Assembly (NCBI RefSeq): GCF_016907275.1
Contig: NZ_JAFBBP010000001.1
Location: 992,001 to 1,056,000, forward strand
Direction: 5' to 3'
From: Micromonospora luteifusca
GTDB taxonomy: Bacteria; Actinomycetota; Actinomycetes; Mycobacteriales; Micromonosporaceae
DNA: 64,000 nt
Each line of letters starts with the position of its first letter. The first letter of the stretch is position 1. Of the stretch, positions 25,400 to 34,748 are shown in pieces. The position numbers and the translations under genes were made by a program. Under the pieces are notes generated by a model that worked only from the letters and a program-made list of their open reading frames with translations, was not told the DNA's origin and did not search any database.

Positions 25400-25822
25400 T
25401 CAGCGAGGCAGCGCCTGCTGCAACTCCGCCCGCAACGCCGGGGTGAGCATCTCCCCCGCCTGCTTGGCCAACCGGGCCATCTCGTAGCCCACCACACCGA
25501 TGTCCGCGTCACCGGCGGCCAGCGTGGCCAGGATCGAACCGTCGCGAATCTGCATCACCAGGAAGTAGCCGCGACCCATCTCGACCACCGTCTGCTTGAC
25601 CACATCGCCGTCGAACATCGAGGCCGCGCCCGCGGTGATGCTCATCAGCCCGGAGGTCACCGCGGCGAGCTTGTCCGCGTTGTCACGCGGCAGGTGGTCG
25701 GAGATCGCCACCAGCAGCCCGTCGGAGGAGACCACCACTGCGTGCGCCACGCCCGGCACCCGCTCCGCGAACGCGCTCACCAGCCAGCTCAGGTCACGCG
25801 CCTCCTGGCTCAACGTCGTCAC
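25400..25822 (-). CDS. Roadblock/LC7-domain protein (CvnB-like)
   Basis: 140 residues filling one roadblock/LC7 domain: [60 protein letters not shown] and [20 protein letters not shown]. In Streptomyces conservons this protein is CvnB, a partner of the sensor CvnA and the small GTPase CvnD. Its ATG overlaps the kinase stop (ATGA), implying coupling. The usual next genes (DUF742 CvnC and GTPase CvnD) are absent; the locus ends against a convergent gene. A role in regulating a GTPase encoded elsewhere is an inference. Confidence 0.93.
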   Translation of the reverse strand: MTTLSQEARDLSWLVSAFAERVPGVAHAVVVSSDGLLVAISDHLPRDNADKLAAVTSGLMSITAGAASMFDGDVVKQTVVEMGRGYFLVMQIRDGSILATLAAGDADIGVVGYEMARLAKQAGEMLTPALRAELQQALPR

Positions 25823-28356
25823 TGTCGTCGTCCCCCTTCATCGTGCCCCCCGGACGGTGGCACGGGTATCTCGGTGGTGTCCTCGGCCTCGGCTCGCCGC
25901 ACCCCGCTGTAGAGCCGGGAAAGCATGCCGCCGACCGCCTCCGGGTCCGGATCGGTGCGGTTCGGCACCGACATCGGTTGTGCCGAACGGGTGACCGCGC
26001 TCAACTGCGCCATCGGCACCCGCATCGGCAACCCTCGCTCATTGGTGCCACCGGTCACCGGGACTGCCGGCGGCGCCGACGGCGCGGGCACCGCCGGCGC
26101 GGACGGTCCCTGCCGCGACCACCAGCCTCCGCCGTCGCCACGGGCCGCCGCCGGGGTCAACACGTCCTCGGCGCGCACCGGCACCGGACGCGCCTGCCGC
26201 GGTACGGCGACGCCCGGGGGGCGGCCGGCCACCGGCATGTCCCGTGCGCCGATGCCCGGCCCCGGGGCAGGAGCTTCCCGGGTGATGCCGGGGCTCCGGA
26301 CCACTCCCCGGGCGGCGCTCGCCGCCAGCATCCGGGGCGACGCGGGCGGATCCAGCTCCACCGGGCCCGCCGGCGCCAGCAACTCAGCGGGCAACGCGAG
26401 CCGGGCGACCAGGCCGTCCTCGCCCCCGTCGAGCCACACGCGCAGCCCCAGCCGGGCAGCCAGGTGGCTGACCACGAACAGACCCATCCGCTCCACCGCC
26501 GCGACGTCCGCAGCCGGAGGGCTGGCCAGCACGGCGTTCGCCTCGACCAGCGCGGCCGGGCTCATGCCCAGACCACGGTCGGTGATCTCGATCAGCGGGG
26601 TCCCGGCCCCGACTTTGGCCGTCACCACCACGAGGGTGTCCGGGCGGGAGAAAGCCGTGGCGTTCTCCAGCAGCTCCGCCAACAGGTGCACCAGCTCGCC
26701 GACCGCGTGCCCGACCACGTACATGTCGGCCACCGACTCGAAGCGGACCCGCTGGTACTGCTCGATCTCCGCAGCGGCGGCCAGCAGCACCGCACCGAGG
26801 CCGACCGGCCGGTTCCACCGGCGGGTGGAGTCGGTGCCGGCGAGCACCAGCAGACTCTCGTCGTTACGGCGCATACGGGCAGCGAGGTGGTCGAGCTTGA
26901 ACAGGTTCTCCAACTGGTCCGGGTCGCTCTCCTCACGCTCCAGGTCGTCCAGCAGCTCAAGTTGGCGCTCCACCAGCACCTGGCTACGGCGGGCCAGGTT
27001 GACGAACATCGCGTTGACGTTGCGTCGCATGAGCGCCTGCTCGACGGCGACCGTGACCGCGCTGCGGTGCACCGCCACGAACGCCTCGGCCAGCTCACCG
27101 ATCTCGTCGAGCGAGCGGACCACCGCCGGCGCGACCTCGATGCCGGGCACCCCGCCGGTGACCGTCTTCAAGCGGTCCAGTGCGTCGGGCAGCTCGACCT
27201 GCGCGATCCGGAGCGCCTGGCTACGCAGCAGCCGCATCGACCGGGCGACCGACCGCCCGACGAGCAACGAGATCAGCAGCGCGACCAGCAGCACCGTGAC
27301 GACCCCACCGACGACCAGCAGGGTGGCCCGCAGCTGACCGTTGCTGGCGTCGTCGGCCTGCCGCACGGCGTCGTCCAGCACGCCGGCCTCAAGCTGGCGC
27401 AACAACTCCTGTCGCTGCTGGCTCGCCGACCACCACTGCTCCGACGGCAGCACCGCCGGCGACGCGTCTCCGGCCGACAGGCTGCGTTCCTCCAGCTGCA
27501 CGGCGGTCAGGAACGTCGGGGTCACCGTGGTCTCGTCGTACCGACGGATCTGGTCGGTGGTCGCCGCCACCCGGAACGCGCCGAGCGCGGTCAGCTGCTG
27601 GGCGCGCAGATCGGCGAGGAGCACCCGGTCCTCGGTGCCGTACCCACCGGCGCGGGCGGCGGCGTAGAGCTGGGCCCGCACCCGGGAGGAGAGCTCCTTG
27701 ACCCGGGCCAGCTGCACATAGCGCAGCACCGCGTCGTTCAACGCGGGTTGGTCCTGACCAGGCGTCGGCTCGGCGAGCAGGTCGATCATCGCGCCGACGG
27801 CCCGGTGGTAGTTGCTGAGGATGGTTTCGCTGCTGAGCACCGCCGGCGGGATCGCCGGCCGGATGTCGACCACCTGGTCGTACGCCTCCAACGCCTCGGA
27901 GAAGGCGACCCGCCAGGACGCGTCGGCGTCCGCGAGAGGCTCGGCGGCCCGACGCAGGTCCACAATGGCCCGGTCGGTGGCCGTCTGCAACGGCTTCAGG
28001 TCGGTCGCCGCCACTTCCCGGTCGCCGCCCCTGCGCAGCGCGCCCAACTCCCCCGCCGAGCGGTCGCGTTCCTGCTGGAGTTGCTGCACCACCGCGGTGA
28101 TCTGCCGACCGATGCCGACCTGACGGGAGAAGTCGTTCAACGCCGTCGTTCGCCCCACCAGCGCGCTCGTCTGCACAGCCGCGAGCACCAGGAACGCCAT
28201 CGACGGCACCATCAGCACGGTGGCGAGTTTCGTGCTCATCCGCCAGTCCCGCAGCCGGAACGGTGACCGGCGTCGATGCGGGACGACTCGGACGTCGAAT
28301 CGGCGCCGACGGTGGTTCGACACCGCGCCGTTCGCCGGGTCGGGACCTGCCGCCAC
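25819..28356 (-). CDS. NIT-domain sensor histidine kinase-like protein (CvnA-like)
   Basis: 845 residues. Membrane segment 1 ([19 protein letters not shown]) is followed by a roughly 280-residue external nitrate/nitrite-sensing-like helical domain. Membrane segment 2 ([20 protein letters not shown]), a HAMP-like linker, a helical region ([20 protein letters not shown]) and an ATPase domain with [12 protein letters not shown] (N box) and DRGLGMS (G box) come next. A long Pro-rich tail completes it. The phospho-acceptor His is not in a standard H box, as is usual for CvnA proteins. It is coupled to the roadblock gene. It likely senses an extracellular signal and acts through the roadblock partner. 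Confidence 0.92.
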   Translation of the reverse strand: MAAGPDPANGAVSNHRRRRFDVRVVPHRRRSPFRLRDWRMSTKLATVLMVPSMAFLVLAAVQTSALVGRTTALNDFSRQVGIGRQITAVVQQLQQERDRSAGELGALRRGGDREVAATDLKPLQTATDRAIVDLRRAAEPLADADASWRVAFSEALEAYDQVVDIRPAIPPAVLSSETILSNYHRAVGAMIDLLAEPTPGQDQPALNDAVLRYVQLARVKELSSRVRAQLYAAARAGGYGTEDRVLLADLRAQQLTALGAFRVAATTDQIRRYDETTVTPTFLTAVQLEERSLSAGDASPAVLPSEQWWSASQQRQELLRQLEAGVLDDAVRQADDASNGQLRATLLVVGGVVTVLLVALLISLLVGRSVARSMRLLRSQALRIAQVELPDALDRLKTVTGGVPGIEVAPAVVRSLDEIGELAEAFVAVHRSAVTVAVEQALMRRNVNAMFVNLARRSQVLVERQLELLDDLEREESDPDQLENLFKLDHLAARMRRNDESLLVLAGTDSTRRWNRPVGLGAVLLAAAAEIEQYQRVRFESVADMYVVGHAVGELVHLLAELLENATAFSRPDTLVVVTAKVGAGTPLIEITDRGLGMSPAALVEANAVLASPPAADVAAVERMGLFVVSHLAARLGLRVWLDGGEDGLVARLALPAELLAPAGPVELDPPASPRMLAASAARGVVRSPGITREAPAPGPGIGARDMPVAGRPPGVAVPRQARPVPVRAEDVLTPAAARGDGGGWWSRQGPSAPAVPAPSAPPAVPVTGGTNERGLPMRVPMAQLSAVTRSAQPMSVPNRTDPDPEAVGGMLSRLYSGVRRAEAEDTTEIPVPPSGGHDEGGRRQ

Positions 28357-28455
28357 CCTGCCTCCTCCGTCCTACCGCGTCCACCGCGGTCCGGGGAGCG
28401 CAGTCCATCCAACCAGGCCCGGGGGCGCTGTCAACGGCCCGGGCATCGCCGAGGT

Positions 28456-29868
28456 TCAGGAAGGATACTGCGGGTGGGAACGTCCTGCCGTGGTCGGCAG
28501 AACCAGCTCGTCCGTCCGGCCGATGTCGGCGAGGTCGGCCGCGTCACCGAACCGACCCAACGCCACCAGTGCCGCGCCGGTGGCGCCGATCTCCGGGTTG
28601 CGTTGGTGCGACACCGGTCGCGGTGCGAGCGCGGCGGCGAAGGCCTGCCGCCACCACGTGGAGGCTGCCACCGCGCCCCCGCCCAGCACCACACCGACCG
28701 GCTTGTCGATCGTGGACTCCAGCACCGCGAGATCCCCGGCGACCAGCTCACACAGCCCCTGCATCAGCCCGGCCAGAATGTCCACTGAGGTGGTGCTGAA
28801 GCTCAGGCCGCCGAGTCGGCCGGTGCCCGCCGGTGCCAGACCCGGCGGCCGGTCGCCACCGAAGCGGGGGTCGGCCGGTCGGCCACCGCCCGCCGGCACC
28901 AGCGCCAGCGCCGCGTCCAGCTCCGCCCCCTGGGGCAACCGCAACTCCCGGTCCGCCCAGGCGAACAGGTTGCCCCCACTGGCGTACGCCGCACCGGTCA
29001 CCACGTGGTCGTGGTCGACCCGGTAACGCCACAGTCGCTCGGGCAGCCGAGGCATCGGTTCGCCGGCCGGGATGCGCTGCATCAGCCGGACGGCCGCGGA
29101 GGTGCCCACGGTGACCGCCGCGCGGCTCGGGTCGACGCAACCGGAGCCGACGTTCGACGCACCACCGTCGCCGACGGGCGGTGACCACCGGGCCTGCGCC
29201 AGCTGCGGCCAGCGGCGGGCCTTCTCGGCCCGGAGCCGGCCGTGCCAGTCCAACTCGCCGAGGGGCGGCAGGTCCTGGGGTCGCGCCCTGGCCAACGTCA
29301 GAGCCTCGTCATCCCAGCGCAGAGTGCTCAGATCGAGCAGACCGGTCCCGGAAGCCTGGGAAACCGACATGGGTGCCGCGTCGAGCAGCTCACCCAGCAC
29401 GTACTCGGGCAGGCCGACGAACCGGGCGATCGGGGTGCCGGACTGCTCACGCAACCAGGGCAACCGCATCGACCAGTACGAGCGGTGCCACCAGCAGCCG
29501 GTGCGCTGGTGGAAGCCGTCCGGGTCGGCCGGCCCCGCCGTGCCGCCGACCGGCACGGGCCGGGTGTCCAGCCAGGTGATCACCGGGCCGAGGGGGGTGC
29601 CGCCGTGGTCGAGGGGGAGCACCGAGTGCCACTGGGCGGAGACCGCCACCAGGTTGACGTCGTGCAGGTGCCCCGCGTCGGCAAGCTCGTCCAGGCAATC
29701 GACCAGGGAGGCGAGATAGTCGGGCCCGGACAGCGTGCCGGTGCCGTCGTCGCCGATGGCAAGGTCGATCTTGCGCCGGGCCAGGGCGCCGGGCAGCGGC
29801 CGGGTGTCCGCGTCCAGCACCAGCCCGCGTACGGAGGAGGTGCCCAGATCGAGCGCGAGAATGTTCAT
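28456..29868 (-). CDS. FGGY-family carbohydrate kinase
   Basis: 470 residues from ATG 29868. N-terminal ATPase signature ILALDLGTSSVRGLVLD, substrate-side SAQWHSVLPLD, and the C-terminal FGGY-like region with GDGGASNVGSGC, AAVTVGTSAAVR and GVVLGGGAVAASTWW (adenosine motif). It phosphorylates a sugar or polyol using ATP. The pattern is closest to gluconokinase-type members, but specificity cannot be fixed. It stands alone between the conservon remnant and the trp leader region, with no transporter adjacent. Confidence 0.9.
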   Translation of the reverse strand: MNILALDLGTSSVRGLVLDADTRPLPGALARRKIDLAIGDDGTGTLSGPDYLASLVDCLDELADAGHLHDVNLVAVSAQWHSVLPLDHGGTPLGPVITWLDTRPVPVGGTAGPADPDGFHQRTGCWWHRSYWSMRLPWLREQSGTPIARFVGLPEYVLGELLDAAPMSVSQASGTGLLDLSTLRWDDEALTLARARPQDLPPLGELDWHGRLRAEKARRWPQLAQARWSPPVGDGGASNVGSGCVDPSRAAVTVGTSAAVRLMQRIPAGEPMPRLPERLWRYRVDHDHVVTGAAYASGGNLFAWADRELRLPQGAELDAALALVPAGGGRPADPRFGGDRPPGLAPAGTGRLGGLSFSTTSVDILAGLMQGLCELVAGDLAVLESTIDKPVGVVLGGGAVAASTWWRQAFAAALAPRPVSHQRNPEIGATGAALVALGRFGDAADLADIGRTDELVLPTTAGRSHPQYPS

Positions 29869-29922
29869 CGCCGGTCAAGTTACCCGGTGTCAGGCGCGCG
29901 CCGGGGGCGTAGGGTGGATCGT

Positions 29923-29982
29923 ATGCTCGCGCATCTGACCTGCTGGTGGCCCGCCAACCTGGCGGCCCACTTCCGCGCGTAG
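29923..29982 (+). CDS. trpL: trp leader peptide (attenuation peptide) with tandem Trp codons
   Basis: A 19-codon frame, MLAHLTCWWPANLAAHFRA, lies 94 bp upstream of the anthranilate synthase start. Two adjacent TGG codons sit in the middle. The pattern (MxAH near the start, a Trp run, then PAxxAAH) closely resembles the actinobacterial trpE leaders I know (MFAHSTRNWWWTAHPAAH type). Stalling at the Trp codons when charged tRNA-Trp is scarce would change the downstream RNA fold and raise synthase expression. The AGGGTGG upstream is only a moderate ribosome site. Confidence 0.88.
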   Translation: MLAHLTCWWPANLAAHFRA

Positions 29983-30033
29983 CTCCATCCACGCGGCCGC
30001 CATCGAGGCGGTCGCCCGGATCTCCCGTCCGGA

Positions 30034-30062
30034 GAGCCCGCCCCGACGGCGGCGCCCGGCTC
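30034..30062 (+). promoter_or_regulatory. Attenuator-type hairpin between leader peptide and anthranilate synthase
   Basis: GAGCC (30034-30038) pairs with GGCTC (30058-30062), with CGCC/GGCG pairing inside. A competing hairpin over the leader Trp codons uses GGCC-GCC/GGC-GGCC (about 29947-29967). No T-run follows, so the control could be on translation; a GGAG at 30066 lies right after the stem. Confidence 0.5.
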
Positions 30063-30075
30063 GACGGAGACTCCG

Positions 30076-31998
30076 ATGACCCACCTGACCGACCTGCTCG
30101 CCGCCGTCGCCGACGGTGTCGATCCCGGCCCCTTCGCGCTGCTGCGCCGCGACGGCGCGGACGAACTGGAGCTGTTCACCGGCCCGGTCGACACCGTCGA
30201 GCGGCTCGCGGACATCCCGTTGACGCCGGGCACCCCCGGGGCGCGGACGTTGGCCCTGGTGCCGTACCGGCAGATCACCGAACGCGGGTTCGCCTGCGTC
30301 GACGACGGCGCCCCGCTGGAGTGCCTCCAGATCCGCGAGCACCGACGGATCGCGCTGGCTGACGCTCTGGCCATGCTGCCCGACGAACCGGTCCGCACCA
30401 TCGATGCCGCCTTCGACGTCAGCGACGAGGAGTACGCGCGGACGGTGCAGCGGGTGCTCGCCGAGGAGATCGGCCACGGTGAGGGCGCGAACTTCGTCAT
30501 CCACCGCGCCCTGCACGCCACCGTGCAGGGTCCACCGCTGGTTGCCGCGCTGGCCGCGCTGCGCCGGCTGCTGGTCAACGAGCGTGGCGCGTACTGGACG
30601 TTCGTGGTGCACACCGGCGCACGGACGCTGGTCGGCGCCAGCCCGGAGCGGCACGTCAGCGTCGACGACGGGCTGGTGATGATGAATCCGATCAGCGGCA
30701 CGTTCCGGAGCGCCGGTGGCACCGCGGACCGGGCGGCCCTGCTGCGCTTCCTCGCCGACGAGAAGGAGGTCGAGGAGCTGTACATGGTGCTCGACGAGGA
30801 GTTGAAGATGATGGCCACCGTCGCCGAACACGGCGGCCAGGTGATCGGTCCGTACCTGAAGGAGATGTCGCACCTGGCGCACACCGAGTACCTGCTCGCC
30901 GGGCGGGGCACCCGTGACGTGCGGGAGGTGCTGCGCGAGACGATGTTCGCCCCCACCGTCACGGGCAGCCCCATGGAGAACGCCTGCCGGGTGATCGCCC
31001 GGCACGAGCGCCGGGGCCGGGGCTACTACGCGGGCGTGCTGGCCCTGCTCGGCCACGACGAGACCGGCCGGCAGACACTCGACGCGCCGATCCTGATCCG
31101 CACCGCCGAGATCTCGCCCACCGGCCGGCTGCGGGTGCCGGTGGGAGCCACCCTCGTCCGACACTCGACGGCGGCCGGCGAGGTGGCCGAGACGCACGCC
31201 AAGGCGGCCGGTGTGCTGGCCGCGCTCGGCCTCGGGCCGGCGGCGCCCGGCGGCGGCGGCGGGCCGGTCGCGCGACTGGCCGACGACCCGGCGGTACGCG
31301 AGGCGCTGGCCGCCCGTAACGCACCGCTGGCCCGGTTCTGGCTGGATCAGCGGGCACCGGACGCGCCGGGGTTGCCCGGGTTGGTCGGCCGGCGGGCCCT
31401 GATCGTGGACAACGAGGACACGTTCACCGGGATGCTGGCGCACCAGCTCGGCGCTCTGGGGCTCACGGTCACGCTGCGACCGTGGCACGTCGGCGGCCCG
31501 GTCGACTCGTACGACCTGGTGGTGGCGGGTCCCGGGCCGGGCGACCCGGGCAGCCTGGACGAGCCGAAGATGGTGGCGCTGCGCAGGCTGCTGGCCGGGC
31601 TGTTGGCGACCGGCCGACCCACCCTCGCGGTCTGCCTCGGCCATCAGGCGCTCGCCGGGCTGCTGGGGCTGACACTGCACCGCCGGGAGGCGACCTATCA
31701 GGGGTTGCAGCGGGAGGTGCCGCTGTTCGGCCGGACCCGGCGGGTCGGGTTCTACTCGACGTTCACCGCCCGCGCAGAGGCGGACCGGCTGGCCACCGCG
31801 TACGGGCCGGTGGAGCTGGCTCGGGACGCCGGCGACGGCGCCGTGCACGCGCTGCGTGGGCGCGGCTTCGCCGGGGTGCAGTTCCACCCGGAGTCGGTGC
31901 TCAGCCCGGACGGGCTCGCGGTGCTGAGCGAGCTGTTGAGTGACCTGCTGCCGGCACCGCGCACCGACGAGTTGTCCGCCGCCAGCGGACGTGCATAG
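30076..31998 (+). CDS. trpEG: Fused anthranilate synthase (TrpE-TrpG / PhzE-like)
   Basis: 640 residues. Residues 1 to about 395 form the chorismate-binding synthase (component I) domain: YARTVQRVLAEEIGHGEGAN, NPISGTFRSAGG, EEELYMVLDEELKM-like region, and TVTGSPMENACRVI. Residues from about 430 form a class I glutamine amidotransferase: RALIVDNEDTFTGMLAHQLG, the nucleophile Cys in LAVCLGHQALAG, and His-Glu in QFHPES. The enzyme makes anthranilate from chorismate and glutamine. PhzE-type fusions can also make 2-amino-2-desoxyisochorismate, but the Trp-codon leader argues for tryptophan synthesis. No other trp genes are adjacent. Confidence 0.93.
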   Translation: MTHLTDLLAAVADGVDPGPFALLRRDGADELELFTGPVDTVERLADIPLTPGTPGARTLALVPYRQITERGFACVDDGAPLECLQIREHRRIALADALAMLPDEPVRTIDAAFDVSDEEYARTVQRVLAEEIGHGEGANFVIHRALHATVQGPPLVAALAALRRLLVNERGAYWTFVVHTGARTLVGASPERHVSVDDGLVMMNPISGTFRSAGGTADRAALLRFLADEKEVEELYMVLDEELKMMATVAEHGGQVIGPYLKEMSHLAHTEYLLAGRGTRDVREVLRETMFAPTVTGSPMENACRVIARHERRGRGYYAGVLALLGHDETGRQTLDAPILIRTAEISPTGRLRVPVGATLVRHSTAAGEVAETHAKAAGVLAALGLGPAAPGGGGGPVARLADDPAVREALAARNAPLARFWLDQRAPDAPGLPGLVGRRALIVDNEDTFTGMLAHQLGALGLTVTLRPWHVGGPVDSYDLVVAGPGPGDPGSLDEPKMVALRRLLAGLLATGRPTLAVCLGHQALAGLLGLTLHRREATYQGLQREVPLFGRTRRVGFYSTFTARAEADRLATAYGPVELARDAGDGAVHALRGRGFAGVQFHPESVLSPDGLAVLSELLSDLLPAPRTDELSAASGRA

Positions 31999-32028
31999 TC
32001 GCCCCGCCTCGGGGTAGGGCTGGATCGA

Positions 32029-32071
32029 CAGGTGGCGTGGGCGGGCCGAGAGCCCCCGCCCGCGCCACCTG
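32029..32071. terminator. 17-bp hairpin between convergent genes
   Basis: CAGGTGGCGTGGGCGGG pairs with CCCGCCCGCGCCACCTG with one G-T wobble. It lies 31 bp after the anthranilate synthase stop and 34 bp from the WrbA-like stop, so it likely stops transcription from both sides. Confidence 0.8.
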
Positions 32072-32104
32072 TCGCAGTCGACGTCACCGGGCTCGCCGCC
32101 GCCG

Positions 32105-32722
32105 TCACCCAGCCATGCCGGCCTTCAGCGCCGCCCCGATCTGCACCGCCCGCCGCGCGGTGAGCGCGCAGGCCCCGAGTGCCACGGAGTCCGGGGGGAT
32201 CTCCCCGTTGTTGCTCGTGTGCGAGGCGCCGTACGGGTTTCCGGCGATGAACTGGCTGGTATCGGTGTATCCGGGCGTGACCACGATGCCGCCCCAGTGG
32301 TAGAAGACGTTGAAGAGCGAGGTCAGCGTGGTTTCCTGCCCCCCGTGCAAGGTCCCGGACGAGGTGAAGCCCGCGTAGACCTTGTTGGCCAGCGCGCCCT
32401 GCGCCCAGAGCGGGCCGGACGTGTCGATGAACTGCTTGAGCTGAGCGGCGATGATGCCGTACCGGGTCGGCGCGCCGAGGATCACGACGTCGGCCCAGGA
32501 CAGGTCGTCGAGCATCGCTTCGGGCACATCCTGGGTTTCCAGGTGGTGCGCCTGCCAGCCGGAGTTGGAGCGGATCGCCTCGTCCGGCGCCAACTCGCGC
32601 ACCTTGCGCAGGCGGACGTCGGCCCCGGCATCCCCGGCGGCCTCGCACACGGCCTGCGCCATCTGGTACGTGGTGCCGGTGGCGCTGTAATAGATCACCG
32701 CTACCTTGATCTGGGCAGCCAT
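32105..32722 (-). CDS. WrbA-like NAD(P)H:quinone oxidoreductase (flavodoxin fold)
   Basis: 205 residues from ATG 32722, behind AAGGGGA. FMN-binding pattern IYYSATGTTYQMAQAV, WADVVILGAPTRYG, the flavodoxin loop FTSSGTLHGGQETTLTSLF and GASHTSNNGE are typical of WrbA/NQO-type proteins. It would reduce quinones by two electrons, protecting against redox cycling, in the cytoplasm. Single gene, convergent with anthranilate synthase. Confidence 0.92.
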   Translation of the reverse strand: MAAQIKVAVIYYSATGTTYQMAQAVCEAAGDAGADVRLRKVRELAPDEAIRSNSGWQAHHLETQDVPEAMLDDLSWADVVILGAPTRYGIIAAQLKQFIDTSGPLWAQGALANKVYAGFTSSGTLHGGQETTLTSLFNVFYHWGGIVVTPGYTDTSQFIAGNPYGASHTSNNGEIPPDSVALGACALTARRAVQIGAALKAGMAG

Positions 32723-33030
32723 CAGATGTTCCCCTTCTCGTCTCGGGTCAGCTCCCGCGACTACCCGGTGAGCACGACCTCTAACGGCAGCGCCCGCGCG
32801 CTTCCCCGTGCCGGTCGCCGGACGTGAATTTTCCGCAAAATTCCCGACTGTTTCGCCCCCTCGACCCGCGCGGACGGCGATCCTGATGCCACCGGTGCCG
32901 ACGGGAACCAGCCGTCGCCCCGCATCGTGCACCTGAACGGGGGATCACGCTCCGCCAGCAACGGCGCTGGCGCAGCGTGATCAGGGGCCGCCCAGCGTGA
33001 CCAGCTGCCGCCGGCCGCTGCCGCTGCCGC
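32723..33030. other. Intergenic region, no gene seen
   Basis: 308 bp between the WrbA-like start and the DUF3037 stop. It must hold the WrbA promoter. I see no convincing coding frame, RNA or terminator; a short repeat of CAGCGTGA-type words lies near 32975-33000. Confidence 0.6.
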
Positions 33031-33399
33031 TCAGCGGACCAGGGCTGCCATCAGCCGGTCCAACTCGGCCGCCGGATCGAGGGTGAGCCCGGTGTGCACC
33101 GGGCCGGTCTGGATCATCGTGCTGCGCGGTGCGGCCAGCCAGTGGAACCGCTCACCGAGCCGCATCCGGGTCGCCGGCCCGTCGCCGGAGCAGGTCCGGT
33201 CCCAGGAGCCGAGCACCGCCGCCACCTCCGGCAGGTCCACGTCGGGTGCCAGCGCGCGGACCCGGTCGGCGTCCAGGTGTGTACGCGCGGCCAGGAAGTC
33301 ACGCTGCTGGCAGTAGAGCAGCACCCCGACGTTGATCTGCTCGCCGCGCTCGATGCGGGGCACCAACCGGATCAGCGCGTACTCGAACGGATGCCTCAT
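33031..33399 (-). CDS. DUF3037 protein paired with a HipA-like kinase
   Basis: 122 residues from ATG 33399. It opens FEYALIRLVPRIERGEQINV and continues VGVLLYCQQRDFLAARTHLD, the DUF3037 signature, ending in a helical region (LDPAAELDRLMAAL). Its ATG overlaps the stop of the upstream kinase (ATGA). This two-gene pairing recurs in bacteria and hints at a functional couple. The role of DUF3037 is unknown; a regulator or substrate of the kinase is plausible. Confidence 0.88.
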   Translation of the reverse strand: MRHPFEYALIRLVPRIERGEQINVGVLLYCQQRDFLAARTHLDADRVRALAPDVDLPEVAAVLGSWDRTCSGDGPATRMRLGERFHWLAAPRSTMIQTGPVHTGLTLDPAAELDRLMAALVR

Positions 33400-34163
33400 G
33401 CCGCGCTCCCCTGCGGCAGCCAGTCCGCCGTGCGGGTCATCCGGGCCGACAGGTGCTCCAGGTACGCGGCCCGGGCGGCATCCGCCGAGTCGAAGTCGGC
33501 GGCGGTCAGCCAGTCCGCGGGCACCAGCGCCAGCACCTCGGTGAGCAGCTCCGGGGTGACCCTGGGCGCCAACTCGGCGTCGGCTTCGGCCAGTCGGGAC
33601 GCGTACGGGGCCAGCACGTGGTCGTCGGCGCGGTACGCCCGGTGCACGGCGCCGCCCGCGCGCGGCCAGTTGTGGTGGAAGTACAGCGAGGCGCCGTGGT
33701 CGATCAGCCACAGCTCCCGGTGCCAGACCAGCAGGTTGGGGTTGCGCCAGCTCCGGTCGACGTTCTCCACGTACGCGTCGAACCAGAGCACCCGGGAGGC
33801 CAGTGCCGGGTCGACGGGGTGCGCCAGCGGATCGAAACCCAGCGCCCCGGGCAGGAAGTCCATCCCCAGGTTGGCGCCCCCGCTGTTGCGCAGCAGCTCC
33901 TGCACCTCCTGGTCGGGCTCGGCTCGCCCGATCACCGGGTCGATGTCGAGCACGACCAGCGGGGGCACCCGCAGCTCCAGCCGGCGGGCCAGCTCACCGC
34001 AGATCACCTCGGCGATCAGCGCCTTGGGCCCTTGGCCGGCGCCCCGGAACTTCGCCACGTACGTGCCCAGGTCGTCGGCCTCCACCACGCCAGGCAGCGA
34101 CCCACCCTCGCGTAGCGGGGTGACGTAGCGGATCGCGGTGACCTGGCGGAGCACGCCGCCCAC
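33396..34163 (-). CDS. HipA-family kinase-like protein
   Basis: 255 residues, shorter than classical HipA (about 440). It contains YVAKFRGAGQGPKALIAEVI (nucleotide-side Lys), GANLGMDFLPG, the catalytic-loop region DAYVENVDRSWRNPNLLVW and LWLIDHGASLYF (metal-binding Asp). The N-terminal HipA subdomain is missing, as in the stand-alone HipA-like kinases. No HipB antitoxin is next to it; DUF3037 is. GTG 34163 is the longest start and GTG 34154 an alternative. Kinase activity is likely from the motifs; toxicity is not implied. Confidence 0.82.
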   Translation of the reverse strand: MGGVLRQVTAIRYVTPLREGGSLPGVVEADDLGTYVAKFRGAGQGPKALIAEVICGELARRLELRVPPLVVLDIDPVIGRAEPDQEVQELLRNSGGANLGMDFLPGALGFDPLAHPVDPALASRVLWFDAYVENVDRSWRNPNLLVWHRELWLIDHGASLYFHHNWPRAGGAVHRAYRADDHVLAPYASRLAEADAELAPRVTPELLTEVLALVPADWLTAADFDSADAARAAYLEHLSARMTRTADWLPQGSAA

Positions 34164-34223
34164 CCTACTGTGATCGGCCGTGACGGGCAGCCGCCCCGGC
34201 CGACCATGCCGGTCCCGCGGGCG

Positions 34224-34616
34224 TCAGTCGAGCTTGTCGCGCAGTTTGTCGACCTGGGTCTGGAGGCGGTCCACCGCGTTCTCGTTGTTGATGAAGGTGG
34301 TGATGCCCGCAGCCAGCCCCAAGCCGATCAGTACGGCCAGGATGCTGAGCACCAGGCCGCCGATCGACACGCCACGGCCGGTGACCCCCGGTCGGCGGGC
34401 CATCTTGAGGCCGACGATGCCGAGGACGATCCCGATGATGCCGAGCACCAGCCCCAGCCAGGCGAGGATCGCCGTCAACGCACTGAACAGACCGGCCACC
34501 CCGAACACCAGGGCAAAGGTCGCGGCGGCGCTCGTCTTCGCCTGGCTGTTCCCCCGGTGGGTCCGGGATCCGGCCGGTGCGCCGGCACCCCGGGCCGGCT
34601 CGCTTGCGGCAGTCAT
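34224..34616 (-). CDS. Small membrane protein (DUF4190-like)
   Basis: 130 residues from ATG 34616, behind GGAAGGGAG. A polar N-terminus leads into two hydrophobic helical hairpins (FALVFGVAGLFSALTAILAW and LGLVLGIIGIVLGIVGL; then GGLVLSILAVLIGLGLAAGI). A short coiled-coil-like tail follows (NAVDRLQTQVDKLRDKLD). The Gly/Ile-rich helices and the KMARRPGVTGRG linker are like DUF4190 proteins. Function unknown. Confidence 0.8.
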   Translation of the reverse strand: MTAASEPARGAGAPAGSRTHRGNSQAKTSAAATFALVFGVAGLFSALTAILAWLGLVLGIIGIVLGIVGLKMARRPGVTGRGVSIGGLVLSILAVLIGLGLAAGITTFINNENAVDRLQTQVDKLRDKLD

Positions 34617-34748
34617 GAGGCTCCCTTCCGTACGCGCGGCGCGCGCACTTCCGGATGGCCGCCTTCCCACTACGTGGGCGGTTATGCCGCACCCGGTGCC
34701 CAATCGCGTGCCCTACCCTGGCGCAACCACCTCCGGGGAAGGAATCCG

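Noticed and set aside
30076..31998. Phenazine gene cluster marked by a PhzE-like enzyme
   Set aside because: No other phz genes are present and the upstream leader has tandem Trp codons, which fits tryptophan control better.
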